Assembly (NCBI RefSeq): GCF_011759365.1
Contig: NZ_JAARLZ010000004.1
Span: 1 to 64,000 of the forward strand
From: Luteibacter anthropi
GTDB taxonomy: Bacteria > Pseudomonadota > Gammaproteobacteria > Xanthomonadales > Rhodanobacteraceae
Direction of reading: 5' to 3'
DNA length: 64,000 nucleotides
A model generated the notes under the pieces. That model did no database searches, had not been told where the DNA came from, and was given only the letters and a program-made list of their open reading frames with translations. Shown here in pieces: positions 9,649 through 18,903 of this stretch (position 1 is its first letter; each line of letters opens with the position of its first letter). Position numbers and translations under genes: made by a program.

Positions 9649-10640
9649 GCGAGGGCCCCGCGACGGGCGAGGTCGATGGCAAGCCGGGTCGCGGCGAACA
9701 GGCTGGCGGGATCCGCCTGGCCGCTACCGGCCAGGTCGAGTGCCGTGCCGTGATCGACGGACGTGCGGATGAAAGGGAGTCCGAGCGTGACGTTCACCGT
9801 GCGGTCGAACGCCTCGCTCTTGAGTACGGGTAAGGCCTGGTCGTGGTACATGGCCAGCACGGCGTCGTAGCGCTCGCGCATGGCGGGAACGAAGGCCGTA
9901 TCGGCGGGCAGCGGGCCAAGCAGCTCCATGCCCTCGCCGCGCAGGCGCTCAAGCAGGGGGATGATGGTGTCCAGCTCTTCGCGCCCCATATGGCCGCCTT
10001 CGCCCGCATGGGGATTAAGACCCAGCACGGCGATGCGCGGCGTCGCGATGCCGAAGCGGGCGACCAGCGCATCACGCACGATGCGCAGGGTACGTTCCAG
10101 CAAAGGTGCGGTCACCGCCGAAGGCACGGCCGACAGCGGCAGGTGCGTGGTGGCAAGCGTCACCCGCAGCTCGGGGCTGGCGAGCATCATCACGACCTCG
10201 GCGCCTGCGCGTTCGGCGAAGAACTCGGTGTGGCCGCTGAAGGGGATACCGGCTTCGTTGATGCTGGCTTTCTGCACCGGCCCCGTGACCACGGCATCGA
10301 AGCTGCCATCGAGACAGCCTTCGGCAGCGAGTGCCAGCATATCGAGCACGTGTCGCGCGTTGGCGGGATCGGGGTGCCCGAAGTGCTCGGTTGTACCCAG
10401 TGGCACGTGACGCACACGAATGCTGCCGGCGGCACGTTGCGTCAGGCGGGCGCCGTCGTCATCGAGAATATGGAGGGACAGGCCGCATATCGCGGCGGCC
10501 CGTTCGAGCAGGCCGCGATCGGTGATCGCGACGAGGTCGGCAGGAAGGTCGCTTGCCGCAAGCCGGGCAAGCAACTCGGGACCGACCCCGGCAGGCTCAC
10601 CGGCGGTGACGGCGAGCCGTGGCAGGGTGGTCGCGTTCAT
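9645..10640 (-). CDS. pdxA: 4-hydroxythreonine-4-phosphate dehydrogenase PdxA
   Basis: A 331-residue NAD-dependent dehydrogenase of the pyridoxal 5'-phosphate pathway that oxidises 4-phosphohydroxy-L-threonine. Motifs include TAGEPAGVGPELLA at the N-terminus, GHTEFFAE near residue 135, LNPHAGEGG near 210 and MYHDQALPVLK near 265, the last two contributing metal and substrate ligands. It lies 6 bp after surA and overlaps rsmA by 4 bases, as in enteric and pseudomonad operons. Confidence 0.97.
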   Translation of the reverse strand: MNATTLPRLAVTAGEPAGVGPELLARLAASDLPADLVAITDRGLLERAAAICGLSLHILDDDGARLTQRAAGSIRVRHVPLGTTEHFGHPDPANARHVLDMLALAAEGCLDGSFDAVVTGPVQKASINEAGIPFSGHTEFFAERAGAEVVMMLASPELRVTLATTHLPLSAVPSAVTAPLLERTLRIVRDALVARFGIATPRIAVLGLNPHAGEGGHMGREELDTIIPLLERLRGEGMELLGPLPADTAFVPAMRERYDAVLAMYHDQALPVLKSEAFDRTVNVTLGLPFIRTSVDHGTALDLAGSGQADPASLFAATRLAIDLARRGALA

Positions 10641-10646
10641 ATCGGT

Positions 10647-12023
10647 TTACGGCGTGCTGGCAGAGGCCTGCTTGTCGTCCGGTGCTTTCAGCTCCGGCAC
10701 GCGGATGTCCACGAACGACTGCGAGCGCAGGTCACGCAGGAAGTTGTCGTAGGCGGCGTCGGCCTTGCGGTTGCCGATGGTCTGGCGAGCCTGGTCGCGC
10801 TGGAGCTGATCGGTGAGATCGCTCTGGCGGGTGCCCAGGCGCTGCAGGATGATCCAGCCGGCGTCGGTCTGGATGGGATGCGAGACCTCGTTGTCCTTCA
10901 GCTGGTCGATGCTGTTCGCGATGGCGGCGCCCCAGGCGTCCTTCGCAAACCAGCCCATGTCGCCGCCGCTGTTCGCCGTGGTGTTGTCCTTGGAGTCGTC
11001 CTTGGCGATCTTGGCGAAGTCTTCGTGCTTGTCGACCACGCGGGTGTAGATGTCCTGGGCCTTCTTCTCGGCCTGCTCCGGGGTGACGATTTCGGACGGC
11101 TTGATGAGGATCTGGCGTGCGTGATACTCGGTGACCACCTGACGGCCCGGAGCGCGGGTGTCCACCAGCTTCAGGATGTGGAAACCGGTGGGGCCACGCA
11201 GGGCGCCGGTGGTCTCGCCCGGCTTCAGGCTGGACACGGCATCGGCGAAGGCCGGCGGCACTTCGTCGAGACGACGCCAGCCGAGATCGCCGCCGTCCAG
11301 GGCATCCTGGGCATCGGAGAAGCGGATGGCCGCGGCGTTGAAGTCCATACCGCCCTTGATCGCCTTGAGGGCTTCCTCGGCCTTGGCCTGGGCGGCCGCG
11401 ATGTCGGCGGCGCTGCCGTTGGAGGGCGTGCCGATCTGGATGTGGGCCAGATGCACTTCGCCGGCCTTGTAGCTCGGGCTGGCGAGGAGGTTGTTCACTT
11501 CGGAATCGGTGACCGAGACCTGGTCGCGCACGATGCTCTCGTGGAGCTTCTGGGCGATGATCTGGTCGGACAGCTGCTGGCGGAAGGCCGCAAAGCTGTA
11601 GCCGTCCTGTTGCACGGCGCCACGCAGCTGGTCCGGGGTCATCTTGTTCTGCTGGGCCACGTTGGCCACGGCCTGGTCGACATCCTGGTCGGAGACCTTG
11701 ATGTTCTGGTCGTTGGCCTTGGAAACCTGCAGCTTCATCAGGATGAGGCGGTCGAGCACCTGGCGGGCCAGGATGTCCTTGGGCGGCAGCTGCTCCGGAT
11801 TGGAGGCGTACTGGCGCACGATGGCATTGATGGCCTCGTTCAGCTCGCTCTGCAGGATGACGTCGTCTTCCACCACCGCGACGATGCGGTCGAGTGAACC
11901 GTTGCCGACATCGGCACTACCCGGCGTGGCCGGCTGGGCGGCCGGCAGGAGCTGGGCATGCGCGGACGGGACGGCCACCAGGATGGAGGCGGCGAGCAGG
12001 GAGTAGGCGAGGATCTGCTTCAT
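10647..12023 (-). CDS. surA: Periplasmic chaperone/peptidyl-prolyl isomerase SurA
   Basis: A 458-residue outer-membrane-protein chaperone. It has a Sec signal peptide (MKQILAYSLLAASILV.. to AHA, about 23 residues), a SurA N-terminal domain (about 40-165) and two parvulin-type PPIase domains (about 180-285 and 300-395), with GGDLGWRR and GGDMGWFA marking each. The start at 12023 puts the signal peptide at the N-terminus; the longer frame adds 18 unrelated residues. It lies 31 bp after lptD, whose product is itself a SurA client. Confidence 0.96.
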   Translation of the reverse strand: MKQILAYSLLAASILVAVPSAHAQLLPAAQPATPGSADVGNGSLDRIVAVVEDDVILQSELNEAINAIVRQYASNPEQLPPKDILARQVLDRLILMKLQVSKANDQNIKVSDQDVDQAVANVAQQNKMTPDQLRGAVQQDGYSFAAFRQQLSDQIIAQKLHESIVRDQVSVTDSEVNNLLASPSYKAGEVHLAHIQIGTPSNGSAADIAAAQAKAEEALKAIKGGMDFNAAAIRFSDAQDALDGGDLGWRRLDEVPPAFADAVSSLKPGETTGALRGPTGFHILKLVDTRAPGRQVVTEYHARQILIKPSEIVTPEQAEKKAQDIYTRVVDKHEDFAKIAKDDSKDNTTANSGGDMGWFAKDAWGAAIANSIDQLKDNEVSHPIQTDAGWIILQRLGTRQSDLTDQLQRDQARQTIGNRKADAAYDNFLRDLRSQSFVDIRVPELKAPDDKQASASTP

Positions 12024-12054
12024 CGAGTAAGGGTGCCCGGGGCCATTGCCCCAC

Positions 12055-14598
12055 TTATTGATAGCCAAGGATAGCACGGCGCAGGTACTGGCCCGATTGC
12101 GGGTTCAGCGAGCCCAGGCCCTTGAATTCCACCTCGAACATGATCGCGTTCGCCGTGGAACGGGTGTAATCGTGTACGTAATGGCGGCCGAGCAGGCGGA
12201 AGGCCGCGCAGCAGCTGTCGTACTCGATGCCCACCGCGGCGTCCAGGGTGCGGTGCGAATAGGTAAAGGTGTTGAACGGATTGCCGCCATTGAACCCGGC
12301 GACCGTGATCGGGACCACGTCACGGCGGGCAAAAACCCAACGGGCCAGAGCGCGCCAGCGCTCGGACACGGGGTAGACCACGGACGTGTCGAATTGTTCC
12401 ATCACGTTGCGGCGATAGCGGTACGAGAAGTTGACGATGCCGTCGCCCTTGATCCGGCGCTGGATCTGGACGGTGGCCAGGTCGGTATCGCGGCCCTGTA
12501 CGGGTATCACGCCCTGGTCGTTGAAGTAGATGCCAGGCTTCTTGTTCGGATTCCACTGGTAGGAGCTGTTCAGGCGCCAGTTGTCATTGAATTGCATGCT
12601 CATCTGGGCCACGTAGTCGGATTTGTCGAACGTGGTCGGGGTGATATACGGAGCAGCCTGGACCTTCTGGTCTGAGAAATAATGAATCTGGCCGATACTT
12701 GCCGAGAAGCGTTCGACACCGTGATCATCGAGCAGACGCGTGGTGAGGGCAGCGGTCAGGTTGTTCGCGTCCATCTGCCGGTCGGCGCCGGAGAACCGGT
12801 TGGTGGTGAACAATTGCCAGAAGTCGAACGACATTTCGCTGGTGTCAAACAGCGGCAGGTTGTTCTGGTTGCGATAGGGCACGTACAGGTAATAGAGGCG
12901 CGGTTCGAGTGTCTGCGTATAGCTGGTACCGAACAGGTTCGTCTGGCGGTCGAAGATCAGCCCGGTATCCAGGCTGGCGATGGGGAGTGATCGCGACGGG
13001 GTCCGCTGGGTATAGTTGAATTTCTGGTAGTCGCTGTCCAGCTGGTAGCCGGTATAGCGATATTCCAGGCGCGGGCGGACGAACCAGGATGCGCCGGAGA
13101 AATCGGCAGACACGAACGGTGCGATATCAAGGCGATTACCATCTACCTGACCAGGAAAAAGCGGGTTGTTCGCGGCAATGAGCGGTGACGGGTCCAGTTT
13201 GCGGAATGCGACCGCTTCCGTCGCGACGCCAACGTCCAGCCAGTTAGTTACCGGGGCATCCACGTTGAATGTAGCGCGCGGCCAGCGACGGTACGGTGTC
13301 ACGTAGTTCGGCAGGCCGGCATCGACGTTCTGGTAATCGTCCACGCCAAGCGACGCATTCCAGTATTTGCCACCCTTGCTCACATAGGCACTGGATGTCA
13401 GCAGCCCGATCGCGGAGGAATACAGGTCGTTGCTGAAATCGCGGAAGTACTGGTTGTCCGAGGCGTGGTTGATATTCGCCCCGAAATGGAAGCCGTCGCC
13501 CAGGTCGGTCGAGTTCGTGACCTGAATCAGGTAACGCTGCTTGGAGCCATCACGATCGCTGGTATGGCTGATGTCCTGGTCCGGGCCCTTGTCATTGGCC
13601 ATGTACTGGAAATAGACCGTGCCATTCGACTTAGGAAGCAGGTAACGGAACTCGCCGCCCAGCATGAAACCTCGGTCGGAGTAGTAGCGCGGATCGATCG
13701 TGGCATCGTAGTTCGGCGCCAGATTCAGGTAATACGGCGTGGACAGGTAGATGCCCGAGTAGCTCGATGAGCCGAACGTCGGGTACAGGAAACCGCTCTT
13801 GCGACGATCATCCAGCGGGAACGTGAAATACGGCAGGTACATGAACGGCACGTTCTTGAAACGCATCGTTGCATTCCGCGCCACGCCGACGCCGGTTTCC
13901 TTGTTGAGGTTCAGCGTCTTGGCGCGGAAGTCCCACATGTGGCTGCCGACGTCGCAGGTGGAGTACGTGGCCATGCGGAAACGGCCGTGTTGCGGGTCGA
14001 GTACGGTGGCGTGCTCGGCCACGCCATTGCCGCGCGACTGCAGCAGCTGGTAACGGACGTTCTCGGCCTCGCCTTCGTTGGGCGTGGTGGTGCCCGTCAT
14101 GCGGTCGGCGGAGACCAGCATGCCGGCCTCCTGGTAGCGCACGTTGCCTTCGGCGTCATACGCCGTGGAGTCGGAGTTGTAAGTGACATCGTCGGCGCGC
14201 ATGACCTGGTCCGCGCGCTCGAGACGGACACCGCCGGTCATGTGGTAGACGTTGGGCTCGGGACTTTCCACCTTGACGCCGCTCTTGCCGCCGTCGTCGA
14301 TACCGGAATGGACATCGGTAGCCGCGGTGGCACGCAAGGTCGTGTCCTTGGTGATCTCCGGCTCGTAGAAGCCCAGCATGGCGTTCGGCCGGCACATGGC
14401 ATAGCTGAGCGGCCGCGGCGGACAGATGAAGGAGCCCAGCGGACAGTTCGCCACCGGGGCCTGCGTGGAGCCGGCCTGGATGACATTGCTGTTCTTGGGA
14501 GTCTTGGCCTGCACGCCGACAGCGGTGCCAGCGATGACGAGGGCGACGGCGGTCGCCAGCAGGCGGCGTTGAGGCAGGATGCTGATGCGTGACGTCAC
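12055..14598 (-). CDS. lptD: LPS-assembly outer membrane protein LptD
   Basis: A protein of about 847 residues that inserts LPS into the outer leaflet with LptE. After a signal peptide (basic LPQRRLL then a hydrophobic core to VQA), the OstA/LptA-like domain (about 110-270) is followed by a 26-strand barrel. The conserved adjacent cysteines (DSCCAAF near the C-terminus) and the N-terminal Cys residues (CPLGSFIC) fit the interdomain disulfides needed for LptD maturation. I chose the GTG at 14598 because it places the signal peptide at the start; an ATG at 14700 would add 34 residues without signal character. It heads the operon. Confidence 0.93.
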   Translation of the reverse strand: MTSRISILPQRRLLATAVALVIAGTAVGVQAKTPKNSNVIQAGSTQAPVANCPLGSFICPPRPLSYAMCRPNAMLGFYEPEITKDTTLRATAATDVHSGIDDGGKSGVKVESPEPNVYHMTGGVRLERADQVMRADDVTYNSDSTAYDAEGNVRYQEAGMLVSADRMTGTTTPNEGEAENVRYQLLQSRGNGVAEHATVLDPQHGRFRMATYSTCDVGSHMWDFRAKTLNLNKETGVGVARNATMRFKNVPFMYLPYFTFPLDDRRKSGFLYPTFGSSSYSGIYLSTPYYLNLAPNYDATIDPRYYSDRGFMLGGEFRYLLPKSNGTVYFQYMANDKGPDQDISHTSDRDGSKQRYLIQVTNSTDLGDGFHFGANINHASDNQYFRDFSNDLYSSAIGLLTSSAYVSKGGKYWNASLGVDDYQNVDAGLPNYVTPYRRWPRATFNVDAPVTNWLDVGVATEAVAFRKLDPSPLIAANNPLFPGQVDGNRLDIAPFVSADFSGASWFVRPRLEYRYTGYQLDSDYQKFNYTQRTPSRSLPIASLDTGLIFDRQTNLFGTSYTQTLEPRLYYLYVPYRNQNNLPLFDTSEMSFDFWQLFTTNRFSGADRQMDANNLTAALTTRLLDDHGVERFSASIGQIHYFSDQKVQAAPYITPTTFDKSDYVAQMSMQFNDNWRLNSSYQWNPNKKPGIYFNDQGVIPVQGRDTDLATVQIQRRIKGDGIVNFSYRYRRNVMEQFDTSVVYPVSERWRALARWVFARRDVVPITVAGFNGGNPFNTFTYSHRTLDAAVGIEYDSCCAAFRLLGRHYVHDYTRSTANAIMFEVEFKGLGSLNPQSGQYLRRAILGYQ

Positions 14599-14746
14599 GG
14601 GCTCGGTCTTATCCGTTCGAAAGGGCGCCAAAGTAGCAGAATCGTCGCATCGGCCGCACGCTGGCGCGCCCCCCTGGCGCAACGTCCCCTGCGGCCTCAT
14701 GGCCCGGAAGGCCAGTTCGACGCTGCGAGCTTACATCGTCCCGCGA

Positions 14747-15307
14747 TCAGCCGCGTGGACGTCGTTCATGTTGCCAGAGGGTTTCGCCATGACCGCTGCG
14801 TCGTGCCAGCACGCGCGCGAGCACGAAGAGCAGGTCGGACAGCCTGTTCAGGTAGCGGATGGCCTCGGGGCGCACGTCCTCGAGGCGGGACAGCGCCACG
14901 GTTTCGCGTTCAGCGCGGCGGCAGATCGTCCGCGCCAGTTGGCATGATGCGGCGGCCATGCCGCCTCCGGGCAGGATGAAATCCTTCAGGGCCGGCAGGT
15001 CGGCGTTGAAGTCATCCAGCACGGCCTCCAGCCGGTCGATGTCGGCGCCCTGGATCATGGCCATACCGGGGATGCACAGCTCCCCGCCCAGGTCGAAGAG
15101 CTCGTGCTGGAGCTGGAGCAGGACCTCGCGGACATCGGCGTCCACGCCATCGGTGGCCACGACCATGCCCATGGCGCTGTTCAGCTCGTCCACGGTGCCA
15201 TAGGCCGCCACCCGCAAGGAGTCCTTGCCGGTTCGGCTGCCGTCGCCCAGGCCGGTGGTGCCGTCATCGCCTGTGCGGGTATAGATTTTCGTCAGTCGGT
15301 TGACCAT
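14747..15307 (-). CDS. ATP:cob(I)alamin adenosyltransferase, PduO type
   Basis: A 186-residue PduO/MMAB-type adenosyltransferase that transfers the adenosyl group from ATP to cob(I)alamin. The N-terminal KIYTRTGDDGTTGLGDGSR is the ATP-binding signature, followed by VDELNSAMG. ILPGGG and CRRAERETVAL near residues 115-140 complete the active site, with RYLNRLSDLLFVLAR in the C-terminal helix. The ATG at 15307 gives the normal family length; a much longer frame continues upstream but is antisense to ubiH. It is divergent from ubiH with 84 bp between starts. Confidence 0.94.
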   Translation of the reverse strand: MVNRLTKIYTRTGDDGTTGLGDGSRTGKDSLRVAAYGTVDELNSAMGMVVATDGVDADVREVLLQLQHELFDLGGELCIPGMAMIQGADIDRLEAVLDDFNADLPALKDFILPGGGMAAASCQLARTICRRAERETVALSRLEDVRPEAIRYLNRLSDLLFVLARVLARRSGHGETLWQHERRPRG

Positions 15308-15391
15308 GGAAGTGATTCTATCGGGCGCCCGGTGACTGCGGCAGGCGGACGCAGTACCGGCGCCTTCACCGGGCGGCGTTATCATCACGGC

Positions 15392-16600
15392 ATGACTTCC
15401 CCAGATCCCATCCTGATCGTCGGCGGCGGCCTGGTCGGCGCCAGTCTTGCCATCGCACTCGATACCGCCGGCATCCCGGCCGTGCTCGTGGAGGCCGCCG
15501 CGCCCCGCGTGGACGACCAGCCCAGCTACGACGAGCGCAACCTCGCCCTGGCCCGTGCCACGGTGAACGGCCTCAAGGCCATCGGTGTGTGGGAGTTCGC
15601 CGAAGCGCGCGCCACGCCCATCGTTCATATTCATACGAGCCGTGCCGGTGACTTCGGCAGCGTGCGCATGGACGCGGCGGACGAAGGCGTGGATGCCCTG
15701 GGCTGGACCCTGCCGGCTCGCGAACTTGGTGCAGCATTGCTGCGGCGTCTTGATCGTTGCCGTCTGCTCACCCGCCTGGCCCCGGCCCGCGTGGAGCGGA
15801 TCGAGCCGGTCGAAAATGGCTGGCGCGTGGTCATGACCACGCCCGAAGGCAGCGTGGAGCGCACGACGCCCCTGCTGGTGGGCGCCGACGGCACCACCTC
15901 GGGCATCCGCACGCAGCTCGGCATCGGCACGCGTGATCATGACTACGAGCAGGCTCTCTTCGTCAGCACCATGACACCGGAGCGCGATCCGCGCGGCCGG
16001 GCCTACGAGCGCTTCACCAACGAGGGGCCCGTGGCGGTGCTGCCGCTGGCGGACCGCCGGATCGGCATGGTTCTCACTGTAGATGCCGGTCGGGCGGACG
16101 AAGTGGCTGCGATGGACGACGCAGCCTTCGTCGCCTTCGCCCAGGAACGCTTCGGCTGGCGCCTCGGCCGGTTGTCGCGGCCTGGCAAGCGTTCTCCTTA
16201 TCCCATCCGCCGTGTAGCGGCCGAGGCGCTGGTCGGCACGCGCGCCGTGCTGGTTGGCAACGCCGCGCAGACCGTGCATCCCATCGGTGCACAGGGCTTC
16301 AACCTGGGCCTGCGTGACGCCCTGACCCTGGCCGAACTGGTCACCGACGCATCCGACGTGGGTGCCGCAAGCCTGCTCGGCGAGTACGCCAGCCGCCGCA
16401 AGGCCGATCGCGAAGGCACCATGGCGATGAGTCATGGCCTCGTTCGTCTGGCCTGTCTCGACCAGCCTCTGCTGGGCCCGGTCCGTTCCCTTGCGATGCT
16501 GGCCCTCGACCGCATTCCGCCGCTACGCCATGCGATGAGTCGCCGGGGCATGGGCTTCCGCGCCCATGCACCCTTCGCCGTGAGGGAGACCACGCCATGA
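15392..16600 (+). CDS. ubiH: UbiH-type FAD-dependent ubiquinone hydroxylase
   Basis: A 402-residue aromatic-ring monooxygenase of the UbiH/Coq6 family. The FAD-binding GxGxxG motif VGGGLVGAS is at about residues 8-16. The second FAD motif (GNAAQTVHPIGAQGFNLGLRD, quoted in part as GNAAQTVHPIG) near residue 290 is the UbiH signature. It should hydroxylate a polyprenyl-phenol intermediate at one ring position during ubiquinone synthesis. The start at 15392 places the dinucleotide fold at the N-terminus. Its stop overlaps the next hydroxylase by 4 bases. Confidence 0.92.
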   Translation: MTSPDPILIVGGGLVGASLAIALDTAGIPAVLVEAAAPRVDDQPSYDERNLALARATVNGLKAIGVWEFAEARATPIVHIHTSRAGDFGSVRMDAADEGVDALGWTLPARELGAALLRRLDRCRLLTRLAPARVERIEPVENGWRVVMTTPEGSVERTTPLLVGADGTTSGIRTQLGIGTRDHDYEQALFVSTMTPERDPRGRAYERFTNEGPVAVLPLADRRIGMVLTVDAGRADEVAAMDDAAFVAFAQERFGWRLGRLSRPGKRSPYPIRRVAAEALVGTRAVLVGNAAQTVHPIGAQGFNLGLRDALTLAELVTDASDVGAASLLGEYASRRKADREGTMAMSHGLVRLACLDQPLLGPVRSLAMLALDRIPPLRHAMSRRGMGFRAHAPFAVRETTP

Positions 16601-17802
16601 ACGACTGGAAGGAATCCCCGCGCCGTCGCAGCGGCCTGCTCGACGTCGCCATCGTGGGCGGCGGCATGGTCGGCGCCACCGCTGCATTGACGCTTGCCCG
16701 CGCAGGCTTTGCCGTGGCGCTGGTCGATGCAAAGGAGCCTGCGCCATGGTCCGCGGCCGACGAGCCCGACCTGCGTGTGGTCGGCCTGGCCCCGTCGTCC
16801 ATTGCATTGTTCGATCAGCTCGGCGTGTGGCCGCGCATTCGCGACGCCCGTGCATCGGCCTACGAGCGCATGGTGGTATGGGACGCCGAGAACGGCGCCA
16901 CCATTCGTTTCGATGCGGCCGATGACGGGCGCGATGTCCTCGGCTACATCGTCGAAAACAATCTCGTGCAGGCCATGCTGTGGCATGCGCTGGACGATGC
17001 CGGCGTCCGTCGCATTGTTCCTGGCGAAGTCGTGGCTTACGCCGGGCGCGAAGACCGTGCACAGCTGGATCTCGCCGATGGTGAGGTGATTGCCGCACGC
17101 CTTGTCGTAGCTGCCGATGGTGCCGATTCCGCGCTACGTGGGATGGCAGGCATCGGCACGCATGGCCGGGATTACGGCCAGCGTGGTGTCGTGGCGCACG
17201 TGGCAACCGAGCGTCCCCACGAGCGCACCGCATGGCAGCGTTTCCTGCCTACCGGGCCCCTGGCCTTCCTGCCGATGGCGGACGGTCGCTGCTCCATCGT
17301 CTGGTCGCTGCCCGAAGACGAAGCCCAGCGCGTGCTGGCGCTCGACGATGACAGCTTCCGTGCCGAACTCGGCGTCGCCAGTGACTTCCGCCTGGGGCCC
17401 ATTGGCGCGATGACGCGTCGCGTGGGTTTCCCGCTGCGCCTGAAGCTGGCCGACCGCTATGAATCCGGCCGCCTCGTGCTGCTCGGCGACGCCGCGCACA
17501 CCGTGCATCCGCTGGCCGGGCAAGGCGTGAATCTCGGCCTGCGCGATGTGACGGAGTTGCGCGACACCCTCGTTGCCGCGCGCGACACCGGCCGCGATAT
17601 CGCCGCCACGCATGTGCTCCGCCGCTACGCACGCCGTCGTCGCAGCGCCGATGGTCTGGACGCCTGGTCGTTCGACACGCTGAAGCGTGTCTACGCCTGG
17701 AAGGCCGCACCTCTGGTGGCCGCCCGAGGCGCAGGCATCCGCCTGCTGGAATGCCTCGCCCCCATAAAACGTCGCCTCACCCGCCACGCCTCCGGCCTGT
17801 AG
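16597..17802 (+). CDS. UbiI/VisC-type FAD-dependent hydroxylase
   Basis: A 401-residue paralogue of the preceding UbiH, starting within its stop codon (ATGA overlap). The GxGxxG motif IVGGGMVGA is near residue 18. The second FAD motif GDAAHTVHPLAGQGVNLG lies near residue 300; GDAAH is typical of UbiI/UbiF/VisC rather than UbiH. It is expected to hydroxylate a different position of the ubiquinone ring. The tight coupling suggests both work in the same biosynthetic complex. I cannot separate UbiI from UbiF/UbiM by eye, so no symbol is given. Confidence 0.88.
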   Translation: MNDWKESPRRRSGLLDVAIVGGGMVGATAALTLARAGFAVALVDAKEPAPWSAADEPDLRVVGLAPSSIALFDQLGVWPRIRDARASAYERMVVWDAENGATIRFDAADDGRDVLGYIVENNLVQAMLWHALDDAGVRRIVPGEVVAYAGREDRAQLDLADGEVIAARLVVAADGADSALRGMAGIGTHGRDYGQRGVVAHVATERPHERTAWQRFLPTGPLAFLPMADGRCSIVWSLPEDEAQRVLALDDDSFRAELGVASDFRLGPIGAMTRRVGFPLRLKLADRYESGRLVLLGDAAHTVHPLAGQGVNLGLRDVTELRDTLVAARDTGRDIAATHVLRRYARRRRSADGLDAWSFDTLKRVYAWKAAPLVAARGAGIRLLECLAPIKRRLTRHASGL

Positions 17803-17848
17803 GACCCGCCTCATGCGCCCCGGCAGACGGTTAGCGTTTCCTGACGCT

Positions 17849-17873
17849 GGTCGCGCGCGAGGCGCGCTCCTAC
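17849..17873 (-). repeat. Solitary class 1 REP
   Basis: One copy, GGTCGCGCGCGAGGCGCGCTCCTAC, in the 101-bp gap between the hydroxylase and the dienelactone hydrolase. No partner is nearby. Confidence 0.85.
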
Positions 17874-17903
17874 ACTCGGGCCTCTTCCCAGGGAGGTTTA
17901 CCG

Positions 17904-18698
17904 ATGCGCCTTTCGTTGCTCGCCTTATCCCTACTGCTGCTCGGCTGCGCCGGCAGCGTGCAGGCCGAAGTCGTCGCCAAGCCCGTCCAGTGGACGGAGC
18001 AGGGCGTCACCTACAAGAGCTTTCTCGTCTACGACGATGCCGTGAAAACCAAACGCCCCGGCCTCGTCATGGTGCCGAACTGGTTCGGCGTGAACGACAA
18101 CGCCATCGCCAAGGCCAAAGACATCGCCGGCAAGGACTACGTCATCCTGCTTACCGACATGTATGGCGAGAAAGTGCGTCCGAAGAACGCCGACGAAGCG
18201 GGTGAAGCCGTGAAACCGCTGTACGCAGATCGCAAGATCATGCGTGATCACGTGACGCGTGCCTTGCAGGAACTGAAGGCCCAGGAAAAGAACGCACCCA
18301 TCGATTCGACGAAGCTTGCGGCCATCGGTTTCTGCTTTGGTGGCTCGGCCGTGCTCGACCTTGCGCGTACCGGTGCCGATATCGCCGCGGTGGTGAGTTT
18401 CCACGGCCTGCTAAGCACCGACGACAAGCTGCCCAGTGATATTCATGCCGCCGTGCTGGCGCTCAATGGCGCGGACGACCAGGGCGTGCCGCCGGAGCAG
18501 CGCCAGGCATTCGAGAAGGAAATGACCACGGCAAAGGCCGACTGGGTGTCCGCCGATTTCGGCAACACGGTGCATTGCTTTACGGAAAAAGAAGCTACCG
18601 ATACGACAGGTAACTGTCGTTACAACGGCAAGACGGCCAAGCGGGCGTATGGCGCGATGCGCGCGTGGCTGGACGAGGCGTTTGCCGCGAAGCATTGA
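17904..18698 (+). CDS. Dienelactone-hydrolase-family protein, secreted or lipoprotein
   Basis: A 264-residue alpha/beta hydrolase of the dienelactone hydrolase family. The N-terminus is a signal peptide with LLLLGCAG, compatible with a lipobox (Cys16) or with Sec cleavage after VQA. The nucleophile elbow GFCFGGSAV carries the Cys typical of this family; Asp near ALNGADD and His in NTVHCF complete the triad. SD-like AGGGAGG lies 9 bases before the ATG. Natural substrates of exported DLH-like proteins are mostly unknown. Confidence 0.82.
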   Translation: MRLSLLALSLLLLGCAGSVQAEVVAKPVQWTEQGVTYKSFLVYDDAVKTKRPGLVMVPNWFGVNDNAIAKAKDIAGKDYVILLTDMYGEKVRPKNADEAGEAVKPLYADRKIMRDHVTRALQELKAQEKNAPIDSTKLAAIGFCFGGSAVLDLARTGADIAAVVSFHGLLSTDDKLPSDIHAAVLALNGADDQGVPPEQRQAFEKEMTTAKADWVSADFGNTVHCFTEKEATDTTGNCRYNGKTAKRAYGAMRAWLDEAFAAKH

Positions 18699-18702
18699 GA
18701 GA

Positions 18703-18813
18703 GTGGTCGCGCGCAGGGCGCGGTATCGTGCGGCATGTTGGGTCATCGGTCGCGCGCAAGGCGCGCTCCTACAAGGCAACGAGGCCCATGTAGGAGCGCG
18801 CCTCGCGCGCGAC
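18703..18813. repeat. Cluster of class 1 REPs
   Basis: A degenerate copy at about 18703-18727 is followed by a clean REP at 18747-18773 and an inverted one at 18789-18813. The cluster lies between the convergent 3' ends of the DLH-like gene and ispB. The last two are arranged tail to tail, opposite to the common 86-bp pairs. Confidence 0.85.
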
Positions 18814-18903
18814 AGCCAACGAAGCGAAGAAGCGCAGGCAGATCACATCCGCGATTAACCCACAAAGCGAGAGAAGCGAAAAACCCAGCCGCTTCCCCAT
18901 CGA

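Noticed and set aside
9843-11897. 684-codon plus frame over pdxA and surA
   Set aside because: Antisense shadow of two well-conserved genes.
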